A stretch of DNA of 64,000 bases from Sciurus carolinensis (GCF_902686445.1 NC_062215.1:27922750-27986749); one strand, 5' to 3'. Positions 46,262 to 59,283 are shown, counted from the first letter of the stretch. Notes: generated from the sequence alone by a model not told the origin. Numbers and translations are program-made.

Positions 46262-46810
46262 AATGGGTAGGTATTATGGATACAACCTAAGAGAGTCCCT
46301 CTCAGTTCATGCTCTTGAATAACTCCCTCACTTTGAATGTAGCCAAAACCTGTGATGATGACTTCCAAGCAATCAAATATGACAAAATGATGGGACTCCT
46401 AAAATTTGGTTTGATTCTGTAAGTCTCAGCAGACTGAGAGAAGAGGGAGTCTCCTTTGTTCTAGAGCTAAAGATCCATGCTGTGAACTGCTCAGGAAAGG
46501 AACCTCTGGGACCTGAGTCCAGTATTCGGTAAGAAGTAAGGGCCCTCAGGAATATAGCCACAAGGAAATAACTTCTGCCAACAACCAAAATGAACTGAGA
46601 AGCATATTCTGTTCTAAGGGGTCACTCAGAACACAGACTGGATAACTTTTTGATTGCAGCCCAGTGAGTTTCAAGCAGAGAAACCAGATAAGCCATACTT
46701 GGATTCCTGACCCATGGAAACTATGAGATTATAAACATATATAAAATTTTATTATAATTACTTACCAACAAATAAATATAAACCACTACAGTGTCATAAT
46801 TTATAAGGCA
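46262..46810 (+). mobile_element. MLT1-like LTR
   Basis: 'tttttgattgcagccc', 'gcagagaaaccagataagcc', 'ttcctgacccatggaaact', 'atgagattataaac' and 'aataaatataaaccactac' give the characteristic 3' half, with a usable AATAAA. The 5' half ('acaacctaagagagtccc') is less clear. Confidence 0.65.
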
Positions 46811-47079
46811 ACCCTTGAAAATGAATATGGGCAGGGAGATGCTGGATATAGAGATGACATTATTATATCATTATATTTCCCATTTATCTACACATACATA
46901 GTGTGGACATTATTTTTCTCTCTTTTTCTCTTTAGGGGAGTTCTGGGAATCTAAGAAAATCCTGAGTATTTTAAGAAACTCTCCCAATGACCTGGGATTG
47001 GTTTCTATGCATGGAAAGCTAATATTTTTTTTCTAATATTCCATGAAGAATATCAGGTTCTTCATGATTTTGTTTATTC

Positions 47080-47190
47080 TCATAGCATCTTCAAGAGGAA
47101 TATTATTACATTCATTTTTCAAATGAGAAAACTTGCCCAGTATCATCAACATTCTATAATATTTGTCCTTTCTGGCTTGCCTATAATGAT
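47080..47190 (-). repeat. MIR fragment
   Basis: 'ttcatttttcaaatgagaaaact' followed by 'tgcccag' is the reversed MIR core. Confidence 0.45.
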
Positions 47191-47659
47191 TAGGCTTACT
47201 TCCAAAGACAATGGAGCCTATATTTAGACCCAGACAATCAGAGAGTTGCATTCTGCTGACTACAGTGACTGGTTCAGAACAGTCATGTGATCTATGTTGG
47301 GGCATTCTCAAGATGGCTGTCTATGCTAACGGAATGGAAATCTATCTTTTCCACTAACTGTATGTTAATGGGGAAGTCATCCTGGGTCTATAAGACACCT
47401 TTATGGAAAAACAAAATCCCTACTAGTGGAAGACAGAGTTCAAGAAAGATGCTAGGACTTGGTGATATGGTTTGAGACCTCAAATCCAGAGCCAAAATTA
47501 TAACTATTTCTAGGATTTAAACTTACACAAATCCATAAATGACATTTACTTTAACAACAAAAGGATGCATACTTTAGAAAACTGATGAAACACATTCCAT
47601 TAAGCTCAATGGTTTAAATGGTTCTAAATAATCAGTTTTTAAAAAAAACACATTTTTTT

Positions 47660-47815
47660 CTTTTCACTGAGATACACCCCCATTCCATTTTATTTATTGA
47701 TTTATGTTTGACACAGAGTCTCACTGAGCTGTTGAGGTTGGTTCCAAATTTGTTATCCTCCTGCCTCAACCTCATGAGTTACTGGGACATGTGTGCCTCA
47801 CTGGGCCTGGCTTGC
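47660..47815 (-). repeat. B1-dID SINE, old
   Basis: 'cacagagtctcactgagctg', 'ttatcctcctgcctcaacc' and 'tactgggacatgtgtgcc' show the B1 part. The ID half is eroded. Confidence 0.75.
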
Positions 47816-48990
47816 ATCACTCACACATGGTGTAACAGAATTTTTCTAGAGATACAAAAATTCCATGCTTTCCTCTATAAATTTCTTAGAAAAGAAAAAA
47901 AATCACTCCCTCAATTATGTGTGTTAAGTTGTGCAGTCTGAATGTTGTCACTTTTCTCCAAGTGACAATATCCTGCAGTGTTATCCTCAAGGGGGTTTCC
48001 AAGTACATATCCACCTCTAGCAGGTCAGTTTAAACTTTGAAAGTGATATTACTGTCTCAGATTTCTCAAATTCGAGTTATCTGAACAGCATTTTTGTAAG
48101 AGCTCATCACTTCTCAAAGTAAGTCCTAGTTAGATAAGAAACTTACTTTAACAGAATAACAGGGTTCTTTGGTAATCTCTTGAGATACTGGTCAATTCTC
48201 AAGTGTATGACTAGAGGCTCTTATCTGGAGAAAATATTAAATGTTTATATATCAAAATTTATATATTAAATTTTTATATATCAGAGTAACCAGCTTACTG
48301 TCCTTAGGTGGAGATAGAGTGTCTGTTCCTGCATGCACATAATTACACTCACCAGTGTTGAGGTATAACTGTAAAGAGAATCAGACACAAGTAATTGAGC
48401 AGTGGAGTTTGTTAAGAAAGCAAAACATCATGAACAACTGAAGAGGCCTTATGACATGAATCCCGGTGGAGAGATCTACTCTTCCACCTTCATGGAGATC
48501 TACTCCTCTTCTCCTCCTTTGTGAGAGTAGCTTCAGACAAACTGAGAAGAACCAGATTTATACTGGTAGAGCCAAGACATTGTCAAAGACAATGTTGTCA
48601 CTTGGGAGAACCATGGCTTCGGCAATCAAATCCTTGAGGGGAAAGACTGATTGAGAGAAAGAATTCTAATGATCTTCAGGTATGGCTGACTTGCTGGTAG
48701 TTCCTCTGACCACACTCAGGAGTCCATTTCCTTAATCTTGTTGGTATGTTCATCCTCTAGTCCCAACCTGTTCTGGGGCTAATTACTTCAACCTGAAGGT
48801 TGGCCTTGGGCTCTTAAACCACCTGTCAAAGGGACATGGAGGCCATGTGGCATTTTATGTTAGATGGAGAAATAGCTAATGACTGGCTAGTATGGGAGCA
48901 TAAAAGTCTAGTTTCTGTGCTTGAGGTGGGATAATAAACTCTTGGGTGTAATATATGCTGTAGAGTTGATCTGCTTAGAAGTTTTGATTA
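47816..48990. other. Unassigned DNA, perhaps including an LTR
   Basis: 48370-48860 has LTR-like texture (direct word repeat 'gagatctactc' at 48470 and 48495), but no termini or poly(A) signal that I can defend. Confidence 0.35.
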
Positions 48991-48997
48991 TTTGGAT

Positions 48998-49165
48998 ATA
49001 AATATATTAAATTAGATAAAATTAAAAAAATTCACTTCATTAGTTGCCTAAGTCATGTTTCAAGTTCTTACTTACCAGACACATGTGGTTACTGGTTATC
49101 CTATCAAGCAGTGCAGATATAGAATATTTTCACCATCATATGCCATTCTGTTGGACAAGTCTTCT
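48998..49165 (+). mobile_element. hAT-Charlie MITE-like element
   Basis: 'gtcatgtttcaagttcttac', 'cagacacatgtggttactgg', 'gcagtgcagatatagaatat' and 'ccattctgttggacaag' are the 3' half of the MER5/MER20/MER33 group of non-autonomous hAT transposons. I cannot be sure of the exact member. Confidence 0.7.
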
Positions 49166-49594
49166 CTGGAGGTTCCTGAGGATTGTACTGAGTTAAAGAC
49201 TTCCTCCACAATCAGACCCTATTATGTCTTCTTCCCTTTACTTACTCCTCTATCACTTTCCCATGAGTGTATTTCCTTTACAAACTTTTTTTGAACCCAA
49301 ACCTTAAGACTCTAAAGAAGTCACTTAAAATGAAGTTCAGTTCTTGTACTTCTATTCCTGAAAACTACAAGCCAACTTCCTGCAGTATTACTGACTTTTT
49401 CTTCTTTATTCCTTCATAGTACCTCTTTTGATTGTATTTCAAACAAGACCACATTTCAAACGAGTGTCAGAGCTGGAATTCAGGGCTGGCTCTTTGACTG
49501 AAAACTTATTGTTCCTTTTATAATAGTGCACTAACCTTGGGACTCCAAGGATGTACTGCACCTAGAACCCAGTCTGGGCCTATAAAAGGACAAC

Positions 49595-49792
49595 AAGATG
49601 CTTTTTTTTTTTTTTTTTTTTTTTTTTGAGTGTAAAGGTAAAATTTATGGAAGAACAGGAACAGAACTCTTGCAGTGCTAGAGGGGACCAGAGAGCAGGT
49701 TTTCTCTGGCTGAGTGTGCTAGTCTAGGGGTGTATATAGCACTTGGTCCACTGCTATCAGTCCAAACTTATGCTTGGAAACGAAGATGCTTT
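49595..49792 (-). mobile_element. Short poly(A) retrocopy of unknown source
   Basis: A 26-bp poly-T (49602-49627) is followed by about 155 bp of non-SINE sequence to 49782. It is bracketed by 'aagatgcttt' at 49595-49604 and 49783-49792. On the minus strand the end reads 'CTTCCATAAATTTTACC' then poly(A), so CATAAA could be the cleavage signal. The ending resembles an LTR R/U5 boundary ('TTTACCTTTACACTC'). It is not ID, B1 or L1. The parent transcript is not recognised. Confidence 0.75.
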
Positions 49793-50019
49793 GTTTTTAG
49801 GGGGATTGTTTGCTGTGTGGAGGATGACTTTATAGGTCAAATGTTTTCCTTTTGAGTATCTGTAATTGATCATTTAGGGCCCTTGTGTTCTGTCTGTGCT
49901 TTGTCCAAGTATCTAGTCCTACCTGTTCTTTTACCATATTTGCACAAACCGACTGAATGGGACAAGTACACTCACAGAAGCAGTTGTCATCATTGTCATC
50001 ATTCACTTATTGAGACACT

Positions 50020-50140
50020 AAGATTCTTACAGGAATCAAGTTATTCAATATTAATACCAAGCCTGGGACCTGGGGCCATTATCCTCATTTTGTACATGAA
50101 CAGAGTGAGGCAAATAAGGAAGATTTGCAGCACAGGCTTG
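50020..50140 (-). repeat. MIR fragment
   Basis: 'ggccattatcctcattttgtac' and 'atgaacagagtgaggcaaat' make the reversed MIR core. Confidence 0.5.
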
Positions 50141-50354
50141 GATTGCTCAGCAAGGGGGTCACCTTCTGAAATGCATCGTCGGGTGATTTCATCACTGTGT
50201 GGACATCTTAGTGCACTCACGCAAACCTAGAAGTTATAGGTCCATCACTCAACTGGCCTCTTGATGCACTCAAAACACATGGTCAATATAAAATATATGA
50301 ATCTTCTGCCAGTATAACATGGCATACAGCTTTACCATGAACATTTTGTGTGTG

Positions 50355-50520
50355 TAGGGTACTGGGCACTCTACTCTTGAGTTACTTACCCAGTCCTTAT
50401 TATATTTTATTTTTGAGACATGGTCTTCCTAAGTTGCTGAGGCTAGTCTTGAACTTGTGATCTTCTTGCCTTTGCCTCCCAAATCACTGGGATTATAGGT
50501 ATGTGCCACTGAGTCCCACT
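50355..50520 (-). repeat. B1-dID SINE, old
   Basis: 'gtgtagggtactgggcact' (ID part), 'gagacatggtcttcctaagt', 'ttgaacttgtgatcttcttgc' and 'ggattataggtatgtgccac' (B1 part). Confidence 0.85.
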
Positions 50521-52310
50521 AACATTTTTATAAGTAAAAGGGATATACTCTAAAGTAACAATTAAAAGTATACTATAGTGAATATATGAACTGATAACAT
50601 AGTAATTTATTATCATCATCAAGTATTTTGTACCATACATAATTGTATGTGCTATACTTTTATAGTTGGCAGCTCAGTGAGTTTGTTTCCACTAGCTTAG
50701 TCAGAGGTGAGTTATGTGTTGTGCTATGATGTTAAGATGGCTTTGATGACACTTGGGAATAGGAATTTCTCAAATGTATGATATTATCAGACCACTGGTA
50801 TATATGTGACCCATCATTGACCTAACCAACATTTTTGCAGTACCTGGCTATAATTATATAGGACAAAATTTACTTCCTTCTCACCAGGATCCCAATCCAA
50901 TTCAGCTTGCCAACTCAAGCAGAGAATCATGATACTGAACAGATAAGTTCTTGGTCTTGTTCCAATCTGTGTCCTTTCCTACCTAGTGTATAGCCAGTAG
51001 GACATAAAATAGCTTTCTAAGAATAAGTCCAATGCCTCTTTTCTTTCAGTTTCCTTCCTTAGGCTCACCTGGAAAGTAAACACCAACAAATTTGACTCCA
51101 GTACTTACAAAAAGATCTATCAGGATCATTTCCTTTGTCTTACTTCCAGAGAGCAGATATTATTATTTTAAAATAAAGTTAATTAATATAATATAGCACT
51201 GCAATTAGAACCCCTTTGTCCTAGATATTGCTAGACACTGCAAGCTTATCCTAGGAAATGTTTTTCATAGCACTGGGAGAATAATGAGTCTCATTCACTC
51301 TTAGCCTGAGCCATATCTGAACTAGTGACCCAGAGGTGGATGGCTCAGAGGCCCATTACCAGCACCCACAACCATCTATTGTGACAAGAGTGATGATGGA
51401 TCCAGCTTAATGCTACCCAGATATTATCTCTGAACCCTAAACCAAAGACAAACTGTAGCTACAAGCCAGACATAAAAGTCTCTTGCTGAGATTTGTAGAA
51501 AATGTTGTCATTTTAATTAACATTTCCAAACAATAATAATCATTATTTAGTGCTGCAGTGCTAGCCACACACCAAATGCTAAATTTCTGAGTGTTTTAAA
51601 GCAGGAAAATGCCCTTCTGGGAAATAGAGAGGAAATTTGGTTTGCAGTTTCTGGGCTAGGGATATCAAATCAAAATGGTTTTCCTTTTTCTTATTTTCTT
51701 TCAAAGAAAAACGATGTGAAGTATTCTGTAATCACTCTTCCTTTGCTAATTTGCCCTCTCACATGCAATACCTTTGTAAATATACTTAGAATGGATTAGA
51801 ATTGCATTTTTAAAAAATGAATATACAATCTTGAGTTTTATGCTCTGCAAAAATACAAGGAAATGGAAGTGCTTTGCAACTTGGAAATTAAAATCAATTT
51901 TACAAAAGATATTTTTTCATGCAAAAAAATGCAAGAAACTATCCCACTACTTGCTCCAATCAGTCTTTCACTCCATTCCCACAGTCTCCAAAGCAATGAC
52001 TTACCTTACAGCCAAATCTCTTTCTCCCTTCTCAGCCCCCACAAAAAGACAATGTTTGGACACAGAAAGCAGTTTTCTGATCCTTTCTTTCTTTAAGCTT
52101 TTCAGAGTTGATCTCTATATTGAACCTGGGTTCTTTGTTCTTAGTCCTTCTTTTGTCTGTTTTTCTTGGTCTTCCCTACTCAGCTATTGGCCTCGATGCC
52201 ATCTATCTTCAGGATCAGCCCTTGGAACTCATAAGCTCATTCTGATCCAGGCAGAGCATTTCAGATCCATCAATTGATGGGGTCAAAATATGAACAAAAG
52301 CTGACAGTTA
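50521..52310. other. Unassigned DNA; 51480-51830 repeat-free
   Basis: No gene. The stretch 51480-51830 has conserved-element texture ('ttttaattaacatttcc', 'aataatcattatttagtgc') but no direct evidence of function. A 148-codon frame (51831-52277) is Ser/Phe/Leu-rich with no domain and is rejected. Confidence 0.3.
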
Positions 52311-52314
52311 CTTA

Positions 52315-52505
52315 TCTCTGGGCATGTGCAAGGCAATGCTCTTAAGTTGCTCTTTAATCCTTGCAGTCATTCTATGAGGCATATTATCATTCTGATTTTA
52401 CAGAAAAGGAGACTGAGGTATAAGGAGGTTAACTCGCCCGAAGTAAGTGACAGAGTCAGAATCTGATCTCAGGCAATCTAGTTGCACATCTTAATCTCAT
52501 CACCT
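52315..52505 (-). repeat. MIR SINE
   Basis: 'tctatgaggcatattatcattc', 'tgattttacagaaaaggagac', 'tgaggtataaggaggttaac' and 'cagagtcagaatctgatctc' are in full reversed MIR order. Confidence 0.7.
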
Positions 52506-52914
52506 CTACTCTCTATTCCTTCTCTACTTAGCCATCAGCACGTGTTCCCAGACATGCTTGGGACTTGCTCAGTGGGTCTCAGTTTCTCTTTAGAAGTCAT
52601 GGATGGATCCCATGGGTGGATTCCATGATTCGATTCAGTATTTAACTGTGCCCTCCAGTCCTTTATGGGTTCCAGAGTTCTTGCCCTGTGTCCTGAAACG
52701 CAGCCATTTGGCAGTTCTTTGGAATTTCTTCCTAGTTCTCTAAGTCTAGAAATCTCCTCAGGCAAGAAGATTCCAGAGGATTCCAGTTGTTCCTCAGTGG
52801 CTGACTTCATCTTGTCCTGAAGAGAAGGATCATCTAGGGCCACATTCATCTGTATTTTACAGCATCATTAGCTGAATGGTTTCTGTAAACTTCCCTGCAT
52901 CAGTCTAGATTACT

Positions 52915-53590
52915 CCTTTGCTACTACTTCTGCACACTTCTCAGGTCATCATCTTCCCTCTCTGGAATGATAGTATTAGATTCCCCGTGGGTCTCCTCCC
53001 TTAAGCTCTTGGCCCCTCCAATCCATTCTCCATGCTGCAAGTGTGGAAATATATTGAATACAAAAATCTGGTCATTTTCATGATGCAAATCTTTCTAGAT
53101 GCTTATGAATTCTTAGGGTCAAACCCTGAATCTCTAATACCGCTGCTAAAAGGTCTTGCCTAACAGGACTCAGCTGTACCTTGTGGTGCTCACCAGCACT
53201 AGCTGTCCCACTGTTTTGCTTCTTCCCCTGATGAACTTCCACACGAAGCCCCCCTGCCTTGAGCCATCTTCCTCTTCTCCCTATGGAAGTCACTGATTTT
53301 TTCTTCTTGTCTTTGATTACAATTTATTTCCCAAGAGAATTCTTGTCTTCTTGCAGATCAGATCAAGATCCCCTTGTCTAAGCTTTTATAGTATCTTTCT
53401 TCTGGGTGTTTAATTATATACTGGTATTTCCAGTGTGCTACTTATCAACTGTAATATATTACTAAATTCTAGAACTCAAGAGCATCAAGATCTTATTTAT
53501 CCTGTTTGTAGCTATATTCCCAGTGTTTATACAGAACACTGCTTGCTGTATGATGATGGATCACAAATAAAAGGTGAATGAATCTATAAA
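52915..53590 (+). repeat. L2 3' region
   Basis: 'cctccaatccattctccatgc', 'gtgcaaatctttc' type text, 'ctagaactcaagagcatcaag', 'tatattcccagtgtttat' and 'aaataaaaggtgaatgaat' are the standard order of an L2 ORF2 end and 3' UTR. Confidence 0.65.
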
Positions 53591-53639
53591 CTTCTAAATA
53601 GAACCTTTTGTTGATTAGGAGATGGGAAGACTCACTAAA

Positions 53640-53815
53640 AGATAACAATTATTGGGCATTTACTACCACTAAAAATTATTGCAGATTTACATGTTTTATC
53701 TTACTTTACATTTAAAAAACAATCTGATAAGGTAAGTTCTAATATTAATCTCATATTACAGAGGAGTAAAACGAGGCTCAATGGCAAAGCTTGATTTGAA
53801 TCCAAGTGATCTGCA
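53640..53815 (-). repeat. MIR SINE
   Basis: 'ttattgggcatttactac', 'ctcatattacagaggagtaaaac', 'gaggctcaatggc' and 'tttgaatccaagtg' follow the reversed MIR order. Confidence 0.65.
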
Positions 53816-53879
53816 GATGCCCTCATTTTAACTGGTAAACCAAATGTCTGTCTCTCCTCTCTCTGTGTACACACATGCA

Positions 53880-54145
53880 CATGCATATTATCTCTATGTT
53901 AATAATATATACAACCCCTATATGTATATATACTATACCTATATATTTAAATAAATCTTATAATATATGATTGCTATGCACATATGTATACATACAAGAA
54001 CAAAGTTTTTTTATGTGTAGTGTATATATTATATATATATATATATAAACATATTGCATGTGTGTATATATATATTGCACATACGTAAAGATACAAATGT
54101 ATAAAAACTCTTCCTCTCTCTTCACATACACACACACACATTCAC
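53880..54145. repeat. AT/TG/CA simple-sequence patch
   Basis: Mixed TATA and TGTATA/ACATAC words, including uninterrupted (TA)n at about 54033-54048 and a short (CA)n at 54127-54139. Confidence 0.8.
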
Positions 54146-54839
54146 ATATGGTTCATGGCTTCTGCCTTGATTTATGCTACTCTTGAATCTGCGGTCAGGG
54201 TCAAGCTCAGGGTGAGGACAAGTATCTGAAAGAAATGTGTCCAAGAGACCTTTGCTCCTTAGCACTGCTGTAGGAAAGTTCCCTCTCTTCCCTGTGTTCC
54301 TCTTATTTCCCTCTCAAATCTGCTAAGGGGGTGTGGGAGTGACTGACAGGAGGACATGAAGCAGGGGCAGGACAAATATGGTTTCTGTTTATCTCCCGAG
54401 GCCAAAATTCCATTTATTTTAAACAAACAAGCTCCCTTTGGACACTTGTCTAGTGACTTCCCACCTCTCCTTTAGCCCCTTTGAGTAAATCTTGTTTGGT
54501 TCTTAGTCATCCTGTGTGGGTTTAGCTCATTAAATGATCACAAGTCATGCAGCATGCTGTTCAGTTAAGGTTCACAGATCAGGAACTAGGTCTATATTTT
54601 TGTAGACTGTTCTTATTGATGAAGTCAAAATTTTATATAAAAATTGAAAACACTTGTTTCCTATGTTTTTTCAGTAAAATAAAAAAAATTTCATTTCCAT
54701 CACAAATGATGAAACTCAGAATTTACTTGATATGCAGGGTGTTTTTAAAAAATACTTTTATTTTTTTGTAAACATTTATTTGCTAATTATGGAAATCACC
54801 AAACTAGGACACCACAGAACCTGCTTTTTTTGTGTGTGA

Positions 54840-55480
54840 TTTCCTGGGTTAATTAAGTTTTATAATCCATAATTTGGAAGTTATCAAGCTATAGCATGGA
54901 TGCCGGAATCCTGCAACACATTTTAAAAACACATTTGCTTAATTTAGGAATGTTGAGCTCAGACCCGTCTCTTCTATTATGGATTTACACTTCGTATTTT
55001 TTAATTTCATAATTTGTTGGATTTTTATTCTTCTCTGCAGTGTGGAGTATTTTCATTTTATGACACCAACTAATTCAGTTGCTAGATAATGCCTTAAAGA
55101 ATAATCCGACAAGACTACTGAAATCAGGATGACAGCTAGGTGGATGTGTTGTGCAATTAAATTACATCCAACAAAGGGCCAGCAACTTCTGTACATCCAA
55201 GAATGATCGGACAGCTATGTCCACATTTGATCATTCATCTGTGGGCTGAAGTTGAGGTGACTGACTCAGTCTGCTCAATGTGATGGTAGGCAGCTTTGCC
55301 ATGCTTTACACAAAACTCTTCCTGAGGTAGATTGTTACGTTCTTGACAGATTATATATTTAACTATCTGTAGAATTCCATTCATTAAGATATTGGAAGGA
55401 CTTCTCTTTTTGTGTGTGTGAAACAAGATACATGCCTGCTAATGCTAGATCTTCACAAGACACATTAGCTCATGCATTAT
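54840..55480. other. Repeat-free block, possible conserved non-coding DNA
   Basis: No repeat text over about 640 bp. Contains 'gggttaattaagttttataatcc', 'caccaactaattcagttgc' and 'tgtgcaattaaattacatcc', i.e. many homeodomain-type cores. Function is inference only. Confidence 0.28.
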
Positions 55481-56780
55481 AATTTCTTTAAGCCTCTCAG
55501 GGAGATTTGAATATGTAATTTTGCTTTTCCCTCAATATGTCATTATGTTGATGTAGGGAGGAAAGAGGACACTTTTTGTTAATACAACCAATTGAAAGAT
55601 GCATAAAGAGGAGCGATAAAATTAGTTTATACTAATCATGACTCCTTGATAATAGATTTGATGTACTATAGTTACAGAAAGATTCCTTTCCAAAGCCAGT
55701 GCTTCTAGGATAATGAAAACAACATTTTAAAAGCATATAGGAGAATTCTTGCAAGAAGGTAGAAGAATGAATTATTAAAGGTACTGCAGCTTCTTGATAA
55801 AAATTTTATGATAACTGTACAGTGTTCATCAAACCTTGCCTTTTAGCAATAAGGAAACATGAGCTCTGCTTATTTCGAGTTGTAAATTGGTTTCCTCTTA
55901 TTGTCTCATTTAAACAATCTTTTCCAGAATAGACCCAGAGGTGCAAAATGACTCCAAATTGCAAGCTACAAGCTTTTTCTCTCCTCCAAAATTATTGGAC
56001 CCATGATATTAACACCTTCCACTTTGTAGTAAAGCAACCTGCATTTATAGAGGTTATTAGGTTTCCCCAAAACAATATGCCAATGGATCATAAGTGTTAG
56101 TGGAAAGAAGGAGAGTCTGAGCATTGAGTACAGTCTTAACCAGGGAACATGTGCAAGAACAGATTTAGAATGTACCAACTGGGGACAAAGACAGAAAAGG
56201 AAAAACTTCCTATTGGCACCTGCATCATTATCGAACCAACAGAGGTGACTGGTGAACATGAAAAATACTAAACCTGCCCTTTTCTACCTGTCATTCAATA
56301 TTCATTCACTTCTTTTCAGTTACCACCATGTAAGTGAAGAGAACACTGTATGTCTTTTGGACATTCTTACATGCAGACCACACAAGCAACAATTTTTACT
56401 TCAATTTTGCATTGAGTTGCTATCTTTAACCTTGGTAGCAGTTGATTGTGAGTCTCTCTCCTACAGATTTATTTTTTTCCAGAGGAATTGCAACCTGATG
56501 TCATAGGAAGGACAAAGTCCCCAACCCCTCATACTGCTGCTGGGTAACATTCGCTGTCAGGAGATCAGGGTTTCACTCACATGGTTTTCACTTTTCACTA
56601 GAGAAGTTAAATAAATTATTTCACCTCTTTTAAACCCCACTGTCTTTCTGTGTGGCCTGAAATAGAGATAAGTAAACATTAAAGTAAATGACTTAGCATA
56701 GATGAATAGCCTAATATAGTGTCTATCACCAAGATTCTCAATAAGTGATGCTATGATCACTTTTGAATTTATCCACCTCT
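55481..56780. other. Unassigned DNA
   Basis: No recognised gene or repeat. Confidence 0.4.
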
Positions 56781-56781
56781 A

Positions 56782-56859
56782 GGAAGTTGTTCTCCAGCTC
56801 TTTATATAGTGGAAGTTGTTCTCCAGCTCTTTATATAGTTGTTCTTCAGCTCTTTATAT
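56782..56859. repeat. 29-bp minisatellite, 2.7 copies
   Basis: The unit starting ggaagttgttctccagctc is perfect at 56782-56810 and 56811-56839. A 20-bp partial third copy (56840-56859) lacks the first bases and has one substitution (ctcc to cttc). Likely a recent slippage product. Confidence 0.96.
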
Positions 56860-58405
56860 TTTTATTCCTGTAATTATGCTGATTAATCAGAAAAACCTCT
56901 GACTCTTCATGGAGACTTCCTGAAATTTTAGGGAATAGCATGAACTGAAATCATCCAGTTTGTAGAAAGCACAGAAACCAAATCAGGTTAGAGAAAACTA
57001 GGCATGGCATATCATCCGTAGAATTTACTCAGCCTAGAAACCCTCAGTTTTGCAATATAACTGTCAGCAGAGTTCTTCTTGGCCAAGGGATATATAAGTG
57101 TGTGCATATGTTTGAGGAGACACATGTAAACCTTTGGTCTGTAATGAAAATATAAAAATGTTAACCCTGCAATATCTACCCTTCATCTGATGGTGGTTTC
57201 TAAATCTTTCTTATGAGAAATTGCTAATTGTTCTCTGCTAGGATTCAAATGAGAGTTTGTTATGTTAGATTCTTGGCACTATTATCTGCAAATAGTCACT
57301 ATCCCCCCCCCCTTTTTTTTTCTAAGAAGAAAATATCCATGAAGCATGAACATGAGCTTACATAGTCCTCATTACATAAAGGGCACTTTCTTAGTGTTTT
57401 ATATTCACTTCTTCATTTAATTATTGTACATGGACACTGAGTTATTTCCTTCTTAGAAAAATGTGCTGATGACCCTTTGCAGAGAATAATTAGTGCCCTT
57501 ACTTCCATTTCTCAGAACCTCTCAAATATAATGGTTATGGTAATGATAACTACACATACACATTTGTTTGGAATGGTCCTGATTTTATCTTTGCTACCCC
57601 AGTACAATTAATCATGTTTCTCCATTTTATTATTTTTCCAGTGTGAACAATAAATTGTATAATCCTCAAGTTATGGGACCTGTATTTATCTCAAGTATAC
57701 TGTGGACAAGGTTGAGTTGCACTTTCTGAGAACCTCAGGTTAGCTACATCTTGGGCCCATTCTTTCTGTGTACTCTGCCCTTCCAGCACCTTCTCTGCTT
57801 TGATGTATAGACTCAGGAGCAGTAAGATGCCCTTGAGAGCAATAAAAAGCAACAAGATGGTCAAAGGATTTTTTTCTCCAACTGATTGTGTGATAGGAAG
57901 TCACTTTTTCTTTAGAATCTAAAAAGGACTTCCTTTTGTGTGATTTCATAGTATTACCCATGTAAATAACCATTCCCATTAATAACCAATAATCATTCCT
58001 CATGTATGGTAGCAAGAATATTGACAACAGCTTTTTGTTCAACAGTGCACACATAATTAGGTTTCAGGTAAGGATGGGAACAATTAGTGAGTTGCAAAGT
58101 CATTTTAATGTTTCCACCGAACTACTTGAAAGAAAAATAAAATAGAGTTGAGAATATGAGCATGATATATGGTCTATTTTAGAGAAGGATCATGTGCTGC
58201 ATATGTAAGTGTATATATTATTTTGAGAAAGTTCTGGTTTAGCCTGTGTGTGTGTGTATATATACGTGTCTGTAGGAATAGATATAGATAAAACATAGAT
58301 GAATGGATGGAGAGAGAAAAAGACAGAGGAAGCCAGTCTCCAAAATGTTTCCCAATGATGCTTGCCCACTCAGATGCACATCCCAGCATAGGTCCCTCCA
58401 GGACT
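56860..58405. other. Unassigned DNA
   Basis: A run of 9-10 C (57304-57312) is followed directly by 9 T. No gene or repeat supported. Confidence 0.4.
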
Positions 58406-58409
58406 AAGT

Positions 58410-58865
58410 AGTAGTGGCTGATCTGTGTTATAAATAGAATATTGCAGAATTACAGTGTATGACTCCTGAAGCTGGGTCAAAAAGGGGTCTGCACTGGCTC
58501 TGGATTATTCTCTTTAGGCAAAGTCATCTGCCGTATCATGAGGATGCTCAAAATGTTACGCGGATAAACCTGTGTGAGATCAAATGGGACTTCCCATCAA
58601 AAATAAACTCAGCTTGCAACCATGGGATCAGCTACCTCAGAAAAATACCCTCCTGTTTCACTGAAGCATTCACGGAACTACCCCCCCTCCTTATTTCATG
58701 GCTGAAATATTGTAGAAGACTAGAAGCCAGAACCCTCTCGCTAAGCTACGCCTAAATGCCTAGTTCTGGTTCACAAAACCAGAAATAACTAATATTCACT
58801 ATTATTTTAAGTTACTTATTTCTGAGGTAATTTTTTATGGGACAATACATAATTGGATAACTATA
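58410..58865 (+). mobile_element. MLT1-like LTR
   Basis: 'gaatattgcagaattacagtg', 'tgactcctgaagctgggtca', 'agtcatctgccgtatcatgagg', 'agccagaaccctctcgctaag' and 'acataattggataactatag' are in forward MLT1 order. The 98-codon frame at 58459-58755 is an LTR shadow. Confidence 0.6.
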
Positions 58866-59077
58866 GTCTTATTTAGGGACAGACACACATGCATGTAAAT
58901 TTATGTAAGAATTTCTGTTGTGATGTAAAACATATTCCTTGCTGCTTTTTGTGCTAAATAAAATATTTTTAAAAATACAGACACTAGAAATGAAGAGAGA
59001 GAAGGGACGCGAATATTTTAAGTCCTACAATATGTGCCGTGCTGTTTTACATGTTTTCCCCTTCTTTCATCTACACC

Positions 59078-59283
59078 TTTTTTTGTTTTTTTTTTTTTTG
59101 TTTGTTTGTTTGGGGGGGGTTACTACCACTGAGTCACACCCCCAACCCTATTTTGTATTTTATTTAGAGACAGGGTCTCACTGAGTTGCTTAGCAACTTG
59201 CTTTTACTGAGGCTGGCTTTGACCTCAGTATCCTCCAGCCTCCTGATCGCTGTGATTATAGGAGTGCACCACTGTGCCCGGCT
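59078..59283 (-). repeat. B1-dID SINE
   Basis: Reversed poly(A) with TTTG steps, 'accactgagtcacacccc', 'gagacagggtctcactgag', 'ggctttgacctcagtatcc', ending 'gcaccactgtgcccggc'. The flanks 'catctaca' and 'aatctaca' suggest a TSD. A truncated frame here encodes antisense SINE text only. Confidence 0.92.

Noticed and set aside
51831..52277. 148-codon plus-strand frame
   Set aside because: Overlaps another open frame, has simple Ser/Phe/Leu content, and no recognisable family.
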